Counted from the first letter of the stretch, positions 1 to 15,098 are shown. The stretch is 64,000 nt of DNA from Tubulanus polymorphus (GCF_964204645.1 NC_134026.1:26368650-26432649), one strand, 5' to 3'. Numbers and translations are program-made. Notes: generated from the sequence alone by a model not told the origin.

Positions 1-11
1 TTGAATTTCAG

Positions 12-3000
12 TGAAAATCTCAATCAAGTACCCGATAAATTGGAATTGTACATGAATAAAAAGCAATATCTGCTGGCTACACAGTTGCTGGTATCATCGA
101 TGAAACAGTTAGAAGGAGATTTAGCAGGAGTCGAGGCTCTTCGAGGTTTAACTAATGAATTGCGAGATAAAAAGGAGGTATTTATACAGTTTCCAGTCTG
201 ATTTCTTTGCTGACTTATTCAGTATTCAGTATCTTCATCAATTTTCTTGTTAGCAATTGCACGAAGTATTGATTGATGAACTAAACAGGCAGATATACAT
301 CAAAGCCACGAGTAATGTAGTTAAAGTATTCCAAAGACAAGGCTCGCAAAGGAAACCCAGTCCACGACGGGGTGATCGCACTCAACCAGACTCTGATGCT
401 GCCACTCACAGACGAACCAATTCAAGTAAACGTCGTAGTAGATCAACTTAGCATCTTAGATATACCAGTATTTTGTTAGGGAAACCTTTGAGTTTGCTTG
501 TATTTGATTTTCAGATGCATCAACGGATATGAAACTTTTAAATGAAGATGGTGTGCCGATGTCGCCTCGAAAAATACAAGATGATCAAAATGTTGAGCCA
601 GATAATGACCAGTCAAAATTTATAGCCATTCTTGTCAACTCATTGGCTGTGTTGAAGAAACTCCCAGAAGCGATTGAGGTATATCCTTACTTCTAGTCAT
701 TTAATTATTGTTGAAAAGATAGTGAAACTTATGAATCATATTTTACATTGTCTATAGGTAATCAAAAGCAAAATTCATCCAGAATTATTGGCAATTGTAC
801 AACGGGCATCTCAACAAGTGTCTGATAGGTAAGGACGTGAATATTTTCAATGAACTGCATCATTGTTTAGAATGAAATAGCTAGATGAAAGTGTTTTGTG
901 TATTTTAGTGCATTTCAACAGGGAGAAACAGGAGTTCTGGCCATGCAGACAAATTCTAAATATCTTGTGGAACTCTTAAGTCTGGTGTATCAGGAATTCC
1001 ATTGTGTCGCTGCTGCTCACAAAGTTGTACTTTCAAAGATTGATCAATTATTTGTAAGTACTGGATTCATACTGTCAATTATTATGATTCATTATACAAT
1101 GAAATAATGAATTACTCATTATTTTTAGCTCGAAAGTTTGATCGATGATGATGTGGTTACATATTCTATGATCGATGTTTGGTCCGAGATTCAGGCAGTA
1201 GTAAGTTATAGGTTGAAAATCTAACACATTAAGTTTATTATTAGTGATCCATAAAAGAACTCTTGGTACAGATAAGTGACTAGCTTCCACATACAAATTT
1301 GTTCAGTTTGAAAACTTAATGAAGTAATATGTGTTTATCTTTAGCTTCAATTGGTTCTTGGTGATTATTTAGATGTTCGTAACACTTCATCCTCTCAACA
1401 ACAACGCCAATCTGCATTGGATGAACCGGGATCTGATATAACAACTTACTTCGCTAAAAGAAGACCAGCAAAACCAAAAAAAGTTAGTATGAATAGTTTG
1501 GTTGCTATACATTGTGTACTATACTGAAATAAGATGAGGATTTTCAGTTATGTTTGTTTTATTCAGGTTGCCTTGTTTCGTTTTGATGCCTCGTCTCATG
1601 CTATCAGTATGAATAGCTACTTACGAGAACAAAGGCAAGAATTCTATGGATCAGTAAGTAGAATTATTGAAGACTTGTCCTGTGCAAAATGAGATTTTGT
1701 ATTAATGACTTCATTTTTAATTAGGGTGAAATACTAAATCGTGTTGATAACATGACAGAGGCAGGTAAACAGCTATACGTTTGTAAACCAGGAGCAAACA
1801 ATATCACTGGTAAGACACATCCTTGATAGGTGTATTTCATTTAAGAATCATTTCCCTGAAGAATCATTTACTCAATTGCTGTGTTTGAAATTCAAATTTC
1901 CATGTTTTCTTCAGTGATCTATAACCCGCTTCGAAAGTTTATTAAGGAGTTTGAACAGGACTTGCGCCTAGCCCCAGGGTAAGTGTAATACATTATATAG
2001 TGTTTGAATATTGCTTGAATACACAGTACTGTACAAATGCAAAATCAAAAAAAAAATGTAAAACATGAATTTCAAAAAAGATGTGTTTATTGCAGGATGT
2101 TAATAGGACTAAGGTAGTTTCTGGAGCAATTTTATCACTAAAAAAGCTAGATTCACCCGAATAACAAATGCTTAACAAGTCTTTGATTTCTTTTTTTCCT
2201 TAACTACTTTTTGATTCCACAACCAAACCCCATTTATATATCTATTAAGGCTTTAATGTAAGACTTTATTTTGCATCATATTTAAGTTCCATTTTTTGAC
2301 ACAATAACCAATTCTCACTGGTAAGATACTAAGAGTTGTTTTTTTTTACAGGGTATCGACTTTACAACAGTTCATCATGGAATTTGAAAACATTTTCATC
2401 GGTCAAGTGCATGATAACATTTCAACTAATATTCATTCAGCTACAAAGAGTAAGTTATTATCAATTTCATATGTTATTGTATATATTCATGAATGGTAGA
2501 TCAAGAATTCTTGCTTACATTTTAGGTCACACAATTTCTATTATCAAATAATCTGAGTCTCATTAAGTCTTATAGTTAAGGTTTATGAGTTAAGGTATTA
2601 TGTCTCATAAGATAGATGGTTATGATTTTTATTGGCCCAGTCAAACAATATGCTGTTATATTTCAGTAGGTGTGCCTGGTAAGATATTCTGAATCCATGC
2701 ACCATCTTTTCCTATAATGACGTTGCATGTTTTCAGAGGAAGTGCTTGTTTTTTACCAAGATTATTCATACAGTTTTTCTCATGTGATCATTAAGTTTGC
2801 CTCCAGTACATGTACATATATAGCTTCAGAATGTCCAATTCCAGTATGCCCGCATATTTGTTAAAAATCTTTGTGCACACTACTAAGTGAGTGGGAGTCA
2901 ACTGATGTTTCAGAATGTTTAAGGGAAAGGAACAGCTTAACAGTGTTTGAGGATGGTACTTGGGATGCATGTGATTAAAAATGGTTTAGATGATTTAACT

Positions 3001-6000
3001 AAATTTTCATTAAAAAATCTATGTACCCAGTAGTGAATATCTCTTCAAGTCTCTGGAGATCTTGATGATGAAATTATTTGTTAGTAGCGTACCTGCACAT
3101 TTTAAATAGATTTTTGAAAATTTTTATATATATATGTCACTTTTTACTTTCAGATCAGAAATCGCTCATTATGCTAAAATTTTTGTCTTATCTTATTTAG
3201 GTCATGATATCGCTAGTTTTCATATACCTGCGCAATTGACTGATAATGACTTATTAATTTTCCCTTCAGCCCCGGATGGACAGGGTAATGGGACTGCTCC
3301 CAGATATTTCAAGCTCTTTAATTTATATTGCTGCATGCTGTGACAATTTGTATATCATATTGGCGAGAATGTGCCAGAGATTTAGACTCCTGTTCTGAGA
3401 TGAATGATGAATCATGCATCACCTCATTGCTTTACAACTAGCTCTTGTATTTTGATTCTATATCGTATGATAGGTGATGGTTTTCGGCCAGTTGTCTCTG
3501 ATTCTGTGAATAATGTTGAGGTTTACTCTACATTTCATAAAATGAAATGTTTTCAATGTTTATTTTTTATTTCCTACATTTCTAAGGCACAGCATTTCAT
3601 GTAATTTGACCTATTGCAATCTTAAGGAGTTCTCTTTCTTGGCACTATCTCTTTTCTATGTTTTATTTTTTGCCTTGTGCTTCATCGGTCTGTGAATAGA
3701 ACTTGTTTCCGATTCACAAAGAAGGCACTCTGAGAGTTGTCATGCTTTACATGTTGAATTAATAGCAGGAATGAAAATAGCAACGTGAAAGTCTTTGGAT
3801 GTTTTTATTCCTTACCCTCACACAGTTTCACTGCAGAATCTATGTTGCTTCGTGTATCTGCAATACATCACCTAAGAACTGTTACTAACATTGAAAAAGA
3901 ACAAGGAGACATTTTGATTCATTCTGCATTCTTACATACTTCATAATATCACATGATTTTGGCATCGGCAAAAATTGTTTTAGATTGTACATGTACTGGC
4001 CTCTTTACTGATTTGTACTACTACAAGCTAAGTTCTTAAAATCTCTGTGATGCATCTCGATGTAAGGTTTTGTAAACTTACTATTTAATCAGAGGTAATT
4101 TAAAATGATGAAGAATTTCAAACAGTTACATAGCTTTTATATCTCCTTTCATTGTTATGTACATGTAATATGCATGGTAATGTTTGCTCAGATGGAAATC
4201 AGTAATTGTTTGAAAATCTGTTGTTAGATATTGTTTGAGTTTCGTGGATTTGTAGTATGCCATGTAGCAATTTCATAAAGGAATTTTCTCCAAAAAAAAG
4301 AAATTTCAGTTTTGATACACTTATTTAATGATCTTATCCCATAAAATACTATTAGTTAAACAATTTAGAAGCATATTTCGTGTAAATTCTGGATGAAAGT
4401 AAATCGATTCATGGAATTTCATACATTCTTGATTTGCAGGTTTTGATGCTTTTAAAACAGTAACAAATGCACGAGTGATGAAGGATCTTGGTGTAAGCAG
4501 GCCGTTGTTACAGAGCACTGTCACTGTCAGTAAAAGTATATGTGACCTGAAGGAATTGATGCACAGTTTACCGGACTATGCGCATAGGTTCATCATCATG
4601 GTTCATAAGATATTGCTGGATTACAAAGAAACATGCACCAATGCTTACAGAGGTGAGTGTCAGACTGGTAGATCTGATCATACATATTTCTAATCTCCTT
4701 AGCAAATCTTTTCATTTAAAAAATTGTGTACGTCATGTGTCTCATTATTTCAGGTATTGTGCTCAGTGACACCGATGATAAACGAGTCATTAGTGCCACG
4801 TGGGCCAAGGATGAAGATATAAATCGTCTGTTGAGGTTTGTTCAATTTGCCTCAATTAATTTGTTGAATTTTCCCTACAAACTGAACTATGCTTTTGTCA
4901 TTCTTTATCTATTATTGAATTAGGTCATTGCCGAACTGGCAACAGATTCACTCAGATGATGAGACGTTAAGTGAACAGCAGGCCAACATATCCGAGGAGG
5001 ACATGAGAGCCCTCAACTCTAAAGAATCCATAATTCTTACAAGTAATCTGTCTACATTTGAGAGCATCTCAGAAAGTGATATCATAACTGATGCATTCCA
5101 ACTAAAAGCTCTTGCTAATCTACAAGAAAGCTTTGTATGTTTCCAAAGTATATGAATTAAATATAATTATGAATTATGATTCAATGTGAAATATTTCTTC
5201 TTATTCCTTTTAGGAATGGTTTTCATATCAGATAAAGGCATTCATTAAGGGCCTGCCCATAGTGAGTGCCCCAAAATTGACTGTTCCTAATCAGACCATA
5301 GTGCAGCCGGTATGTTTAAGATTGATTTTATGTGGGTTACACACATTTTCACATTTATGAATGTTTTATTCTGTTTTTTAGGAAATACCCCCAGTGTCTG
5401 ATGACATCATCAGGTAACAAAAATTGGGTTGATTTATGATTGAGAAATATATATTATGTTTTTGTAAATTTTTGTCGACATTTTGTAGAAAATTGGAGGA
5501 TCTCAGTCAAGAGTTTTTGGATCTGTCTGAAATATGTTTGTTAGTCTTACATCTGGAAGTCCGAGTACATTGTTTCTTCTTCCTTTTACCAGTTGCCAAA
5601 CAGGTATATTTCTATCATGAACCAGAAAAGATCTCAATTTATTGATATTCGATACTCATTTTGGTGTCAATTGAAATGATAATTTGTTTTGTGTGTAGGC
5701 TGATTTTTCAAGTCGTGTTGATAACATGGATCCAGATGATTTAGTCGTCAAACTCACCAAAGATCTGTCGGCAATTGATGAAAACTTGTCTCAAAGTTTC
5801 CAGCCAAAGAAAACAAAGTATGTACCAAACCCATAAGAAAATATGAAACTCTTTAAGTAAATGCTTTGGTAAACAATTGTTGATTTTCCTGTCTTGCAGA
5901 TACATATTTGAAGGAATTGGGCATCTTATATCTAACATACTTGTCAACAGTACGCAGTATTTGAAACGAGTTAATGAAAACGGTATCAAAAAGATGTAAG

Positions 6001-6446
6001 TTTTCGCACGGAGTGCAACATATGCCATAAAACAGGCAGCTGTGATACTTTCTACTCATGAGTATGTGTTTGATTTTGTAGGAGCAGGAACATATTCTCA
6101 ATTCAGCAATGTTTAACTAGTATTACAGCTTGTCGTGAGCCTGATCTTGACTTCGCTCGTCAGCATTATGAGCTTCTCTACTTGAAACCAGATGTACGTA
6201 CCAGTACACGCATGAATTAAGATAATTTTGATAAAAACCACAACGTTATGCTTATGTCGATTTTAATTTCTATCGAATTTTCAGGATATTTTGACGACGA
6301 TTATGGAACAAGGTCCGCAGTTCAGTGAGATTCAGTATGTGAACATTTTCCAACTTTTACACCGAAGTCAACCAATTAGGAATACTCAAAAATTGCAAAC
6401 GCGTTTACAAAGACTGAAGGAGATCTTACATGAAAAGCATGTCTGA
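12..6446 (+). CDS. EXOC4: Exocyst complex component 4 (Sec8), 5'-truncated by the window edge
   Basis: This encodes the Sec8 subunit of the exocyst, which tethers secretory vesicles to the plasma membrane before SNARE fusion. Coding exons: 12-177, 254-425, 515-678, 758-828, 909-1053, 1129-1200, 1345-1482, 1567-1653, 1725-1809, 1915-1978, 2352-2449, 4440-4652, 4754-4835, 4924-5134, 5214-5309, 5382-5413, 5489-5603, 5699-5817, 5900-5995, 6082-6193 and 6285-6446. All phases agree, giving 832 visible residues. Human Sec8 has about 974, so roughly the first 140 residues lie upstream. Family landmarks are the stretches [49 protein letters not shown] and [12 protein letters not shown] basic, Ser/Arg-rich segment after the IYIK block (about 330-425) is not part of the conserved core. 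The intron at 2450-4439 is about 2 kb and I see nothing in it. The identification is firm. Confidence 0.95.
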
Positions 6447-6711
6447 AGAGAGCTATTATTGGACTGTTGTTTACATTGATAATTCATTTAGATTCTTTTG
6501 ATTTTATTTCCTGAAATGTGTCATATCCATAAATGTATGTGGATAGGTATATGAAGATGAAGATTACCTACATGATATTCAAACACCTGATATGATATAT
6601 TCAAATTTGCATTAAAAGTTTTAGTTACATCTGCTTTTTAAAACAAGATAAATTAATCTGTGCCAGTACCCAGCAATATATGTGTGCTAGTCATGTGTAA
6701 ATATGTATATG

Positions 6712-6717
6712 AATAAA
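6712..6717 (+). terminator. Poly(A) signal for EXOC4
   Basis: This AATAAA hexamer lies 266 bp after the EXOC4 stop codon at 6446, at the end of an AT-rich 3'UTR. Its position fits the cleavage signal. It is a motif call only. Confidence 0.55.
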
Positions 6718-7301
6718 TCGTTTGATTGATATAGAATTGCTTGTTTTGTTTTGATGAGAGGGGTTCAAACATCGTATGGATAGAGTTCAAGTCGTGCCCA
6801 TTGCCCTTTCCAAAATATATGAGCTACATGTTAAAAGAATTAGATCCATTGAAACGATACATTTATCACTGTAAAAGTGCGACAGGAGAGGAGAATTTCA
6901 ATGAAATGATATGTGCAATTCCCAAATAGTCTTGTTAGCTCTTCACTAAATTGGCGGGATTCAACAATAATTATGAACGCGGATTACAGTACGTTGCTGA
7001 GAATGATACTGAATTGGTTGATAAATACTACAAAATGAATTTAGGGGTCAATGTGCATATTTCTATCGCTTTCATTTGAAAGCGTACGCTGGATAGGAGC
7101 ATTGTGATAATTTGTGACTTCCAAAAATGAATACAATTTGTTAATGGTTATTCTCGTGGTGAACTGACGGCGCAAATGGCACCATCTTGGTGGTATCCAA
7201 TATTTTTGGATCACAGGTCAAATAGGGTTTATCTGAATAATTGTTCTATATATTCGATAACACACAGACATACACGTCAGATCATACAAATTCACGACAA
7301 T
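6718..7301 (+). other. Intergenic gap between EXOC4 and the P450 gene
   Basis: No recognisable coding sequence occurs here. The interval must hold the P450 promoter and 5'UTR. I see no convincing TATA box or initiator. An open frame upstream of the P450 ATG (from 7176) is probably leader read-through, because the membrane anchor typical of the family begins exactly at 7302. Confidence 0.4.
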
Positions 7302-9286
7302 ATGGATATTGTAACTATCTTATTACTGTTCGCAGTATGTTGCTTGTTTCTGTACTTTCTCCATCACAGATCAGTGAAATACCATCTACCACCCGGTCCT
7401 ATCGGGATTCCTTTTCTCGGATATGCCCCATTTGTAGGTATGTATCAAGGCAATCTCTTTACTCTAATACAGCAATTTGGAAATAAATGTGTGACACCGG
7501 CTGGCATCATGAGGCACCACTTGCGGTCACTGAACTCTGTGGCTGCTTTATGGTAAGAATGCGAGTGTCTGGAATTCTGGAATATCGCGATATTCCACAA
7601 TGATAGATTATCGCCAAACTATGATAATTACGTACTTATGTACTAATTATGTTGATTCATTATATTTTACATAATTTCAGGGAAATGTTTTGCAAAGACA
7701 TGCGTAAAATTGTCAAAACGATACAAATCCGATATCATATCTGTAACTCTCGGTCGCAAAAAATTTATCATACTCAATAGTTACGAAGTAGCCAAGAATG
7801 TTTTGACGAAACATGGACAACGGCTCACTGACCGACCAGACTTGTTTTTTAAACGCTTCATTACCAAAGAAAAAGGTAGGTTAAGAACTTAGTTATTGAA
7901 GAATAAAGGTTTTTAATAGGGTATTTACCATGTTATTTTTCCATGGGTATTCCAGGTATCATTGGATCTGATGGTGAAATTTGGAGAGAGCAGCGTCATT
8001 TTACGTTAGGTTTACTGAAACAGTTTGGCTGGGGTAAAAAGGATATGGAAGATCATATCATACATGAGGTGCGCAATGTGTTAGAATATTTCAATGAGAA
8101 AGAAGACATTCCAACCGATAGTAATTTCATATTCAACGTGGCTATCTCTAATGTTATCAGTGCACTGGTATTTGGTCGCAGATACGACTATGACGATCAA
8201 ATGTTCCTGAATTTTCTCGCGATGATTGACCGTACCATCGAAAAGATTGGTCTATTGTCTATACTCAATCATTTCCCTTGGTTAGTTTACTTTCCGGGAG
8301 ATATATTCAAATTGCAAGAAGTCACAAAAACGTCTGCGGCTGTTGATGAATTCATTGCGCATCAAGTTATCGAACACAAGGAGAAATTGGACGAAAATAA
8401 CGTTGATACATTTATAGACGCATACCTGGTGGCCCAGCATGAAAACACCAAAAAGACGTCTCCTATTTTCGAAGGTAGGTCTTCTCCTACAACATGTTCA
8501 ATTTGAAATTGAACACAAAAATTAGATTATCTAATTTAGAAAACGAAACATTGCAAAAACAAGTGAAATTTTTCATTTCAGATTCTCAGATGATTCAAGT
8601 TGTTCGAGATTTGTTTGTGGCTGGTAGTAAGACTACTGCAATTCTATTACGATGGGCTCTTTTCATGATGGCAACCTATCAGGATGTACAAGCCAGAGTT
8701 CATGAAGAAATTGATAATAGATTTGGACAAGAATCGACTATAACGCTAGCTGATCGCACTAAATTACCATACACATATGCAACATTGATGGAGATACAAA
8801 GATTCGTTGAGTTACAAACATTATCAATTCCTTTGACAAATAAAGATTCTCCGATCAAACTATACGGCTACATTCTGCCAAAAGAAACTATGGTAACGGT
8901 GAACCTATGGGCCATTCACCACGATCCAGATCTGTGGAAAAACCCTGGCAACTTCGATCCGCGTAACTTTCTCGATGATACTGAAAGCTACGTTGAAAAT
9001 CGTGAATTCTTCATTCCATTTTTGTTGGGTAAGTGCCGTCTGGATTTATAAGCAAGGGTTCATATCGCTGAACTCGATATCACATTGTTCTACGTATGTT
9101 TTAGGAAAACGTTCATGCATCGGCGAACCTTTGGCGAAGATGGAATTGTTCTTATTTTTCGCAAGCTTCATGCAAACATATCGAGTCACATTTCCAGAAG
9201 GGAGCAAACATCCCGGATTCAGTCCGGTACAAGGAATTGTACAACAACCACAACCACATAGATTAATTACATCACGCAGAAAATAG
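7302..9286 (+). CDS. Cytochrome P450, CYP2-clan (microsomal)
   Basis: This is a haem-thiolate monooxygenase of the endoplasmic reticulum, of the kind that oxidises lipids, steroids or foreign compounds. Its substrate cannot be predicted. Exons 7302-7437, 7681-7875, 7956-8474, 8582-9028 and 9105-9286 join in phase to 492 residues, a normal length. In order I see a hydrophobic N-terminal anchor (about 3-20), the hinge LPPGP (29-33), the C-helix WREQR, the I-helix AGSKTT (297-302), the K-helix EIQR (354-357) and the haem motif FLLGKRSCIG with Cys437. The I-helix is odd: Lys300 occupies the place of the usual acidic residue before Thr. Exon 1 must stop at the GTATGT after FVG. Reading on into 7438-7555 stays open but puts exon 2 out of frame. 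The gene belongs to the CYP2 clan by motif style; I do not assign a subfamily. Confidence 0.9.
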
Positions 9287-9614
9287 TTATTCCCCGTATT
9301 GTATAATACTTTCATGAATCAAAATGATAAGTTATTGAATTTCCAGTCTCACGTACATATATAATACTCTTCGTTGACTCCTCTATCGCGACTCGTTGAG
9401 AAGTTTTACCTCGTCATTACGCAGATAACATTTACAAACAATTTGCTGGACCAATATCAAGGTTGATATTTTAGATATCTTATCAATACATCTATCGTCA
9501 CCATTTGCAATAAATAATTTGACTGTGATCCTATAATGGTCAACCAGGCTTTCAAATTCTCACACCAAAAGTATAAAGATACGTAACTTTACTGTTGAAT
9601 CAACAGTTGTCAAA
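9287..9614 (+). other. Intergenic gap between P450 and lipocalin
   Basis: This short AT-rich stretch must hold the P450 3' end and the lipocalin promoter. A possible TATA-like AGTATAAAGA occurs at about 9570-9579, roughly 40 bp before the lipocalin ATG at 9615. There is no other feature. Confidence 0.3.
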
Positions 9615-10716
9615 ATGGAACGAGCTATTTCAGTCGTCTTTTACTTAGCGCTTATCGGTTGTGTGTCAGCACAAATTCCGCGCTTCGGCAGTTGTCCCGA
9701 TGTTGAAGTAATGGAGGATTTTGATGTGACAAAGGTATAAATGTTCATATTTCTCAAGTAATTTTCTAAGATTTTCTAAAAAATGATACAAATAATATTT
9801 CTACGCTACCAGTAAGTTAATCGTCTTTTGTTTAAAAATGAAGTATACAGGGATATGGTATGAATATCAAAGATACTTTACTTTCTTCGAAATAAATGGG
9901 AAATGTGGAAAAGCGACATATACTTTGGATACATCTGACAACTCGATTATTGTAGAAAATAATGGAATCAACGCTAAGTATGTAAAATACAAAATGCTCA
10001 TTGTAAAACAAGAATTGTAAAATATGTTCTAGTTTTTTAATGCAATTCCTGGGCCGTTACGACTACTTTAGTTTTCTACCGATCTATCACACGGATCATC
10101 TGGATTGCTACATATGCGCCGAAAACTTCCAAAAAAATGTAAATCATAATTTCAACACAACTCATGTAACGAAAGTCTCGGCGGTCCAAGAATTCAAAAT
10201 TTGGGGAATAATCACGTTCAACTAATTTTGTTAAATTAGAACTGGAGCAGAAAGTTATACAAAAGGAAAGGCTGTCGCTCCGAATAAGGATATTCCGGCA
10301 AAGCTAGAGGTTTCTTTTCCCGTTGGTAAGTAGAATGGTAATCAATTACCGACCCTTTACACGGACAGTGACTAATTGTGATACTTGTCGTCCAGCTGGA
10401 CCATTTGCCAAAGGGAAATACTGGGTTCTTGATACCGACTACGAAACCTATTCGGTTGTATATTCGTGCAGCGCTGATGTGAAGTTGGCACATGCAGGTA
10501 AGACATTTCATTCCTCATGCGGCGTGGGCCGACCATTTGCCAGTTTCTATTGTAGTATAAGCATTAAATATGATTGCAGATATCGTATGGATTCTGAGTA
10601 GAGATAGAAGTGGACTATCCAAAGCCACAAAGGAGAAGATATATGCTCTCTTAAAGTCGCAAGGAATTCGCACCTGGCCATTAAATACAATTGACCAAAC
10701 AAATTGTCCTAACTGA
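9615..10716 (+). CDS. Secreted lipocalin, apolipoprotein D-like
   Basis: This encodes a small secreted carrier of hydrophobic ligands. Exons 9615-9734, 9844-9977, 10240-10325, 10396-10497 and 10580-10716 join in phase to 192 residues, typical for ApoD-type lipocalins. The start is followed by a clear signal peptide (residues 1-19, ending CVSA before QIPRFGSCP). The lipocalin GxW motif appears as KYTGIWYEY (Gly43, Trp45). Later blocks match the ApoD pattern: KLEVSFPV, then GKYWVLDTDY, then DIVWILSRDRS, with the closing QTNCPN cysteine near the C-terminus. Five cysteines fall at positions that fit two disulphides plus one more. The gene follows the P450 on the same strand with its own promoter. 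ApoD relatives are often lineage-expanded, so I give no gene symbol. Confidence 0.88.
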
Positions 10717-10746
10717 TGTTTTTAGGATTTATGTTATTTTTTGGAT

Positions 10747-10752
10747 AATAAA
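10747..10752 (+). terminator. Poly(A) signal for the lipocalin gene
   Basis: This AATAAA lies 31 bp after the lipocalin stop codon. It implies a very short 3'UTR. Confidence 0.6.
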
Positions 10753-12198
10753 ACAGAAAATTCTCATGAATTCATGATTCGTTTTTTCCTGCTCATATGA
10801 TTTGTAAACAATATGATGTTGGAATGTCAGTCTTCCGATTACGAGCCGCCGGAACCCGCATCGCCAATAGTCACCAGGAAGTGGCGCCCTCTTGTACGTT
10901 GATTTCATCGCGATCTAGATGGCGTTTTAGGAGATTTTACTGTAAACGTTGCCATGGTAGCTGTCCTGATATAGTGGCATTTTTGAAGAAATTCTTCTCG
11001 TTGACAGCAGCCTTTGTTTTAAAGGTTTCATACAGAGGAGGATACATGTACTAGTAGTTTGAAAATTGTTTTGAGCTATGCAAACATAATGTAAAAAGAC
11101 GGAAAGAGGGCGAGGCATGTTCGTAAGTCAGTGTTTGTTGTTGTTGAACTGGAGTCGAGTGAGAACTGAGAGAGTGAACTGAAAGTGAAAAAAATACGCC
11201 CAGCTGGTCCCTCCTCCTGAGTCCTGTCCCATACTTCCAACTTTGATCTTGAACAAAAAATCAAATAACTAACTGTGCCTGGGCCTCCCTGGACTGACTG
11301 ACTGACTGACATTACCTTATCATTAACATTATCAAAACTCAGTACAGAGACAGAGTGGGCTCTGTGTGTTCATACTTTTTACTACTTCTAATTTCGTTCT
11401 ACTCTGCTGACGTTTGTAAAATCGAGCATTGATCAAACTGACATGTTTTAGGCCTACTTCACACAGTAGGCTACTATTGAAAGTATTTTTATTTTTATTT
11501 TACACCATAGTAATGATGGGAATTTTCTATTATTCAATTGAATTAGGCTACTTCACTATAAGTACTGACAAAATATTTCAATACAATGTTCAAAACAGTG
11601 GTACTGGCCTAAAAGATTTTCCATGTAAAGAGTTATATGAGCAAGCCGACCTAGTGCTGGTTGCTAATAACTCTAGAGTGTCAATACTATGATAAAACAA
11701 ATACATCAGGTAAATACTGTTCAATGATCTTGTAGATCTCATTTCTCTATAGGCCCAATAGCCTAGGCCTATTTGAGCATTTAGCTTAATATCTACTACT
11801 ACATTTATGTCATCCAGATTGTTATAAATAAAGTTTAGGTATATGTCTCTAGGTATACTCTGGGTGTCCCCCAATCCAATTCATGCTTACTTGGGCTGCA
11901 TTATTTTTATGGCTACCTATATTCTTTATGACAGGATTAATGTGAGGTTAGATTGTGGTCATCATATTCTATGACTAACCATTTCTTTCAAGATATAATT
12001 CAATCACGTTGAGGTAGACCTATACCTTAAGTATAACACAGGCTTTGACCCGAAGTGGACAGATCTGAATAAATATTTAGTTTTACAGTAAATTTACTCT
12101 GCGAACAATGGCTATTTTGTTTTTGGTACTTCAAAGTTTGCCAACCATTTAGGATATTAAGTTGAGTTGCATTCAGTGTAAGGGTTCAGTTTTGAGAC
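10753..12198 (+). other. Upstream region of LRP2BP; possible non-coding first exon and one orphan open frame
   Basis: This 1.4 kb region separates the lipocalin from the LRP2BP start codon. It contains a short ACTG tetranucleotide run near 11292-11310 and probably the LRP2BP promoter and leader exon. An open frame at 11429-11692 (87 codons) reads a basic start, then one hydrophobic span (VFLFLFYTIVMMGIFYYSI), then a polar tail, like the anchor of a type II membrane enzyme. It ends at a stop with no good splice donor and I do not recognise it. It may be chance or a relic. Confidence 0.35.
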
Positions 12199-13861
<1,663 letters not shown>

Positions 13862-15098
13862 ACAGCTACATCGCCACTGGGAAGGATTTGCTATTTTTAC
13901 TGCTTTCTGTCTTCTTGATTTTCATAATTCTGGTCATATAATATTTTCAAAATTCAATAATACTGAAAAGCCAATATGTTTTAATGCCTGTGATATTTTT
14001 TGTCTTTAATGTTAGAATAGTTTTTGTGTTATTTTTTATTGGGAATTTTATAACTGTATTATATACATTTGTATTCTGTACTATTTCTATTCATTATTGA
14101 AAACATTTCAATGAATTTACCGTAGAATCGTGTATCCCTTCTTCATTTAATGAGAGGATTATGTCAATGAAAATATGTGGGCCAATATGTGCTAGTAGTC
14201 AATTTAAAATATCTGATAAGACTGATGATCTGTAACACTAAAACTGTGAAAGATTGTATTGAATTTTGAGTATTGAAACAATTCATATACCTCCAGATGC
14301 TGCATTTGATTTTATCAAGCATGTACGGTACGTATTTTCCTCACAGGTATCCATAGACCACACATAAGTTGCGCAAGTAATTAATCTGTCAATTAGGCGT
14401 CAGAGAGATGTAGATTGTTATCTGTGTAGCAATTTCATGTATAGAATAAAAAATAAAGTAAAGTTAAGATATTTAGTTCATTTTTTTCTCCAAGCTTTAC
14501 GGCACATCGGCAATAAGTACAGTAGAACCCGCTTAATTCGGATCATTTGGGACCATCAAATTTCATCCAGTTTACAGGAAATCCGAATTTGAAAGTCATT
14601 TTCTAGTATATTAATGAACAACTGGACTGCAAATATTTATATGCAATTAGCAACAAAAAACGCCAAAATGAAATTTGCCTTGTGTGCAGGTACAATCTTC
14701 AAGTGTGTTTGTCACGGATATCTAACATGTTTGATATACCGGTACTTGTTGCGATGCAACAAGTTCATCCACAATGCATTATTCAGATACTTGTCGCCAG
14801 ATTAAGTATGAACGTGCATTACGAGTCGAGTATATTATTAACTAATTGATTGTTCACATGATCAACAACAGCGGCAAGTGCAATACGCATTGGCGCTAGT
14901 GTACAGGGAAGTTTTCAGTGGTGTATTTGTGGTGATGTACTTATTGCTATTATGCAGCAGGTTTTATATTTGATATCCATCGAGGAAGTATTACACTAGA
15001 TTTCCTTTCTACTGAGCATTTCCTGTGACTCGTATTACAACTCCCTGTATTCTGTAAAGAATCGACAAAAACACATGTCTTGCAATCAGAAACAATAA
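13862..15098. other. Convergent intergenic gap between LRP2BP and the F-box/LRR gene
   Basis: This stretch holds the LRP2BP 3'UTR and the downstream side of the minus-strand F-box gene. AATAAA-like motifs occur near 14447-14457 (overlapping AATAAAAAATAAA). A degraded MITE copy lies at 14517-14640. No coding sequence was recognised. Confidence 0.4.
14517..14640 (+). mobile_element. Partial pogo/Tigger-style MITE copy
   Basis: The segment begins with CAGTAGAACCCGCTTAATTC and continues through GGATCATTTGGGACC to an ACTGGACTGCAAATATT block. The same sequence occurs in reverse orientation at 25030-25186, where both ends of the element remain. The second terminus is missing here. The CAGTAGAACC start resembles pogo/Tigger-type DNA transposon ends; that class is inferred. 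Confidence 0.6.

Noticed and set aside
7438-7555. Continuation of P450 exon 1 to the GTAAGA at 7556
   Set aside because: The frame stays open, but joining that donor to 7681 shifts the conserved LSKRY block out of frame. The donor at 7438 restores it.
10040-10225. Additional lipocalin exon
   Set aside because: The frame does not match lipocalin sequence, and the flanking exons 9844-9977 and 10240-10325 join in phase without it.
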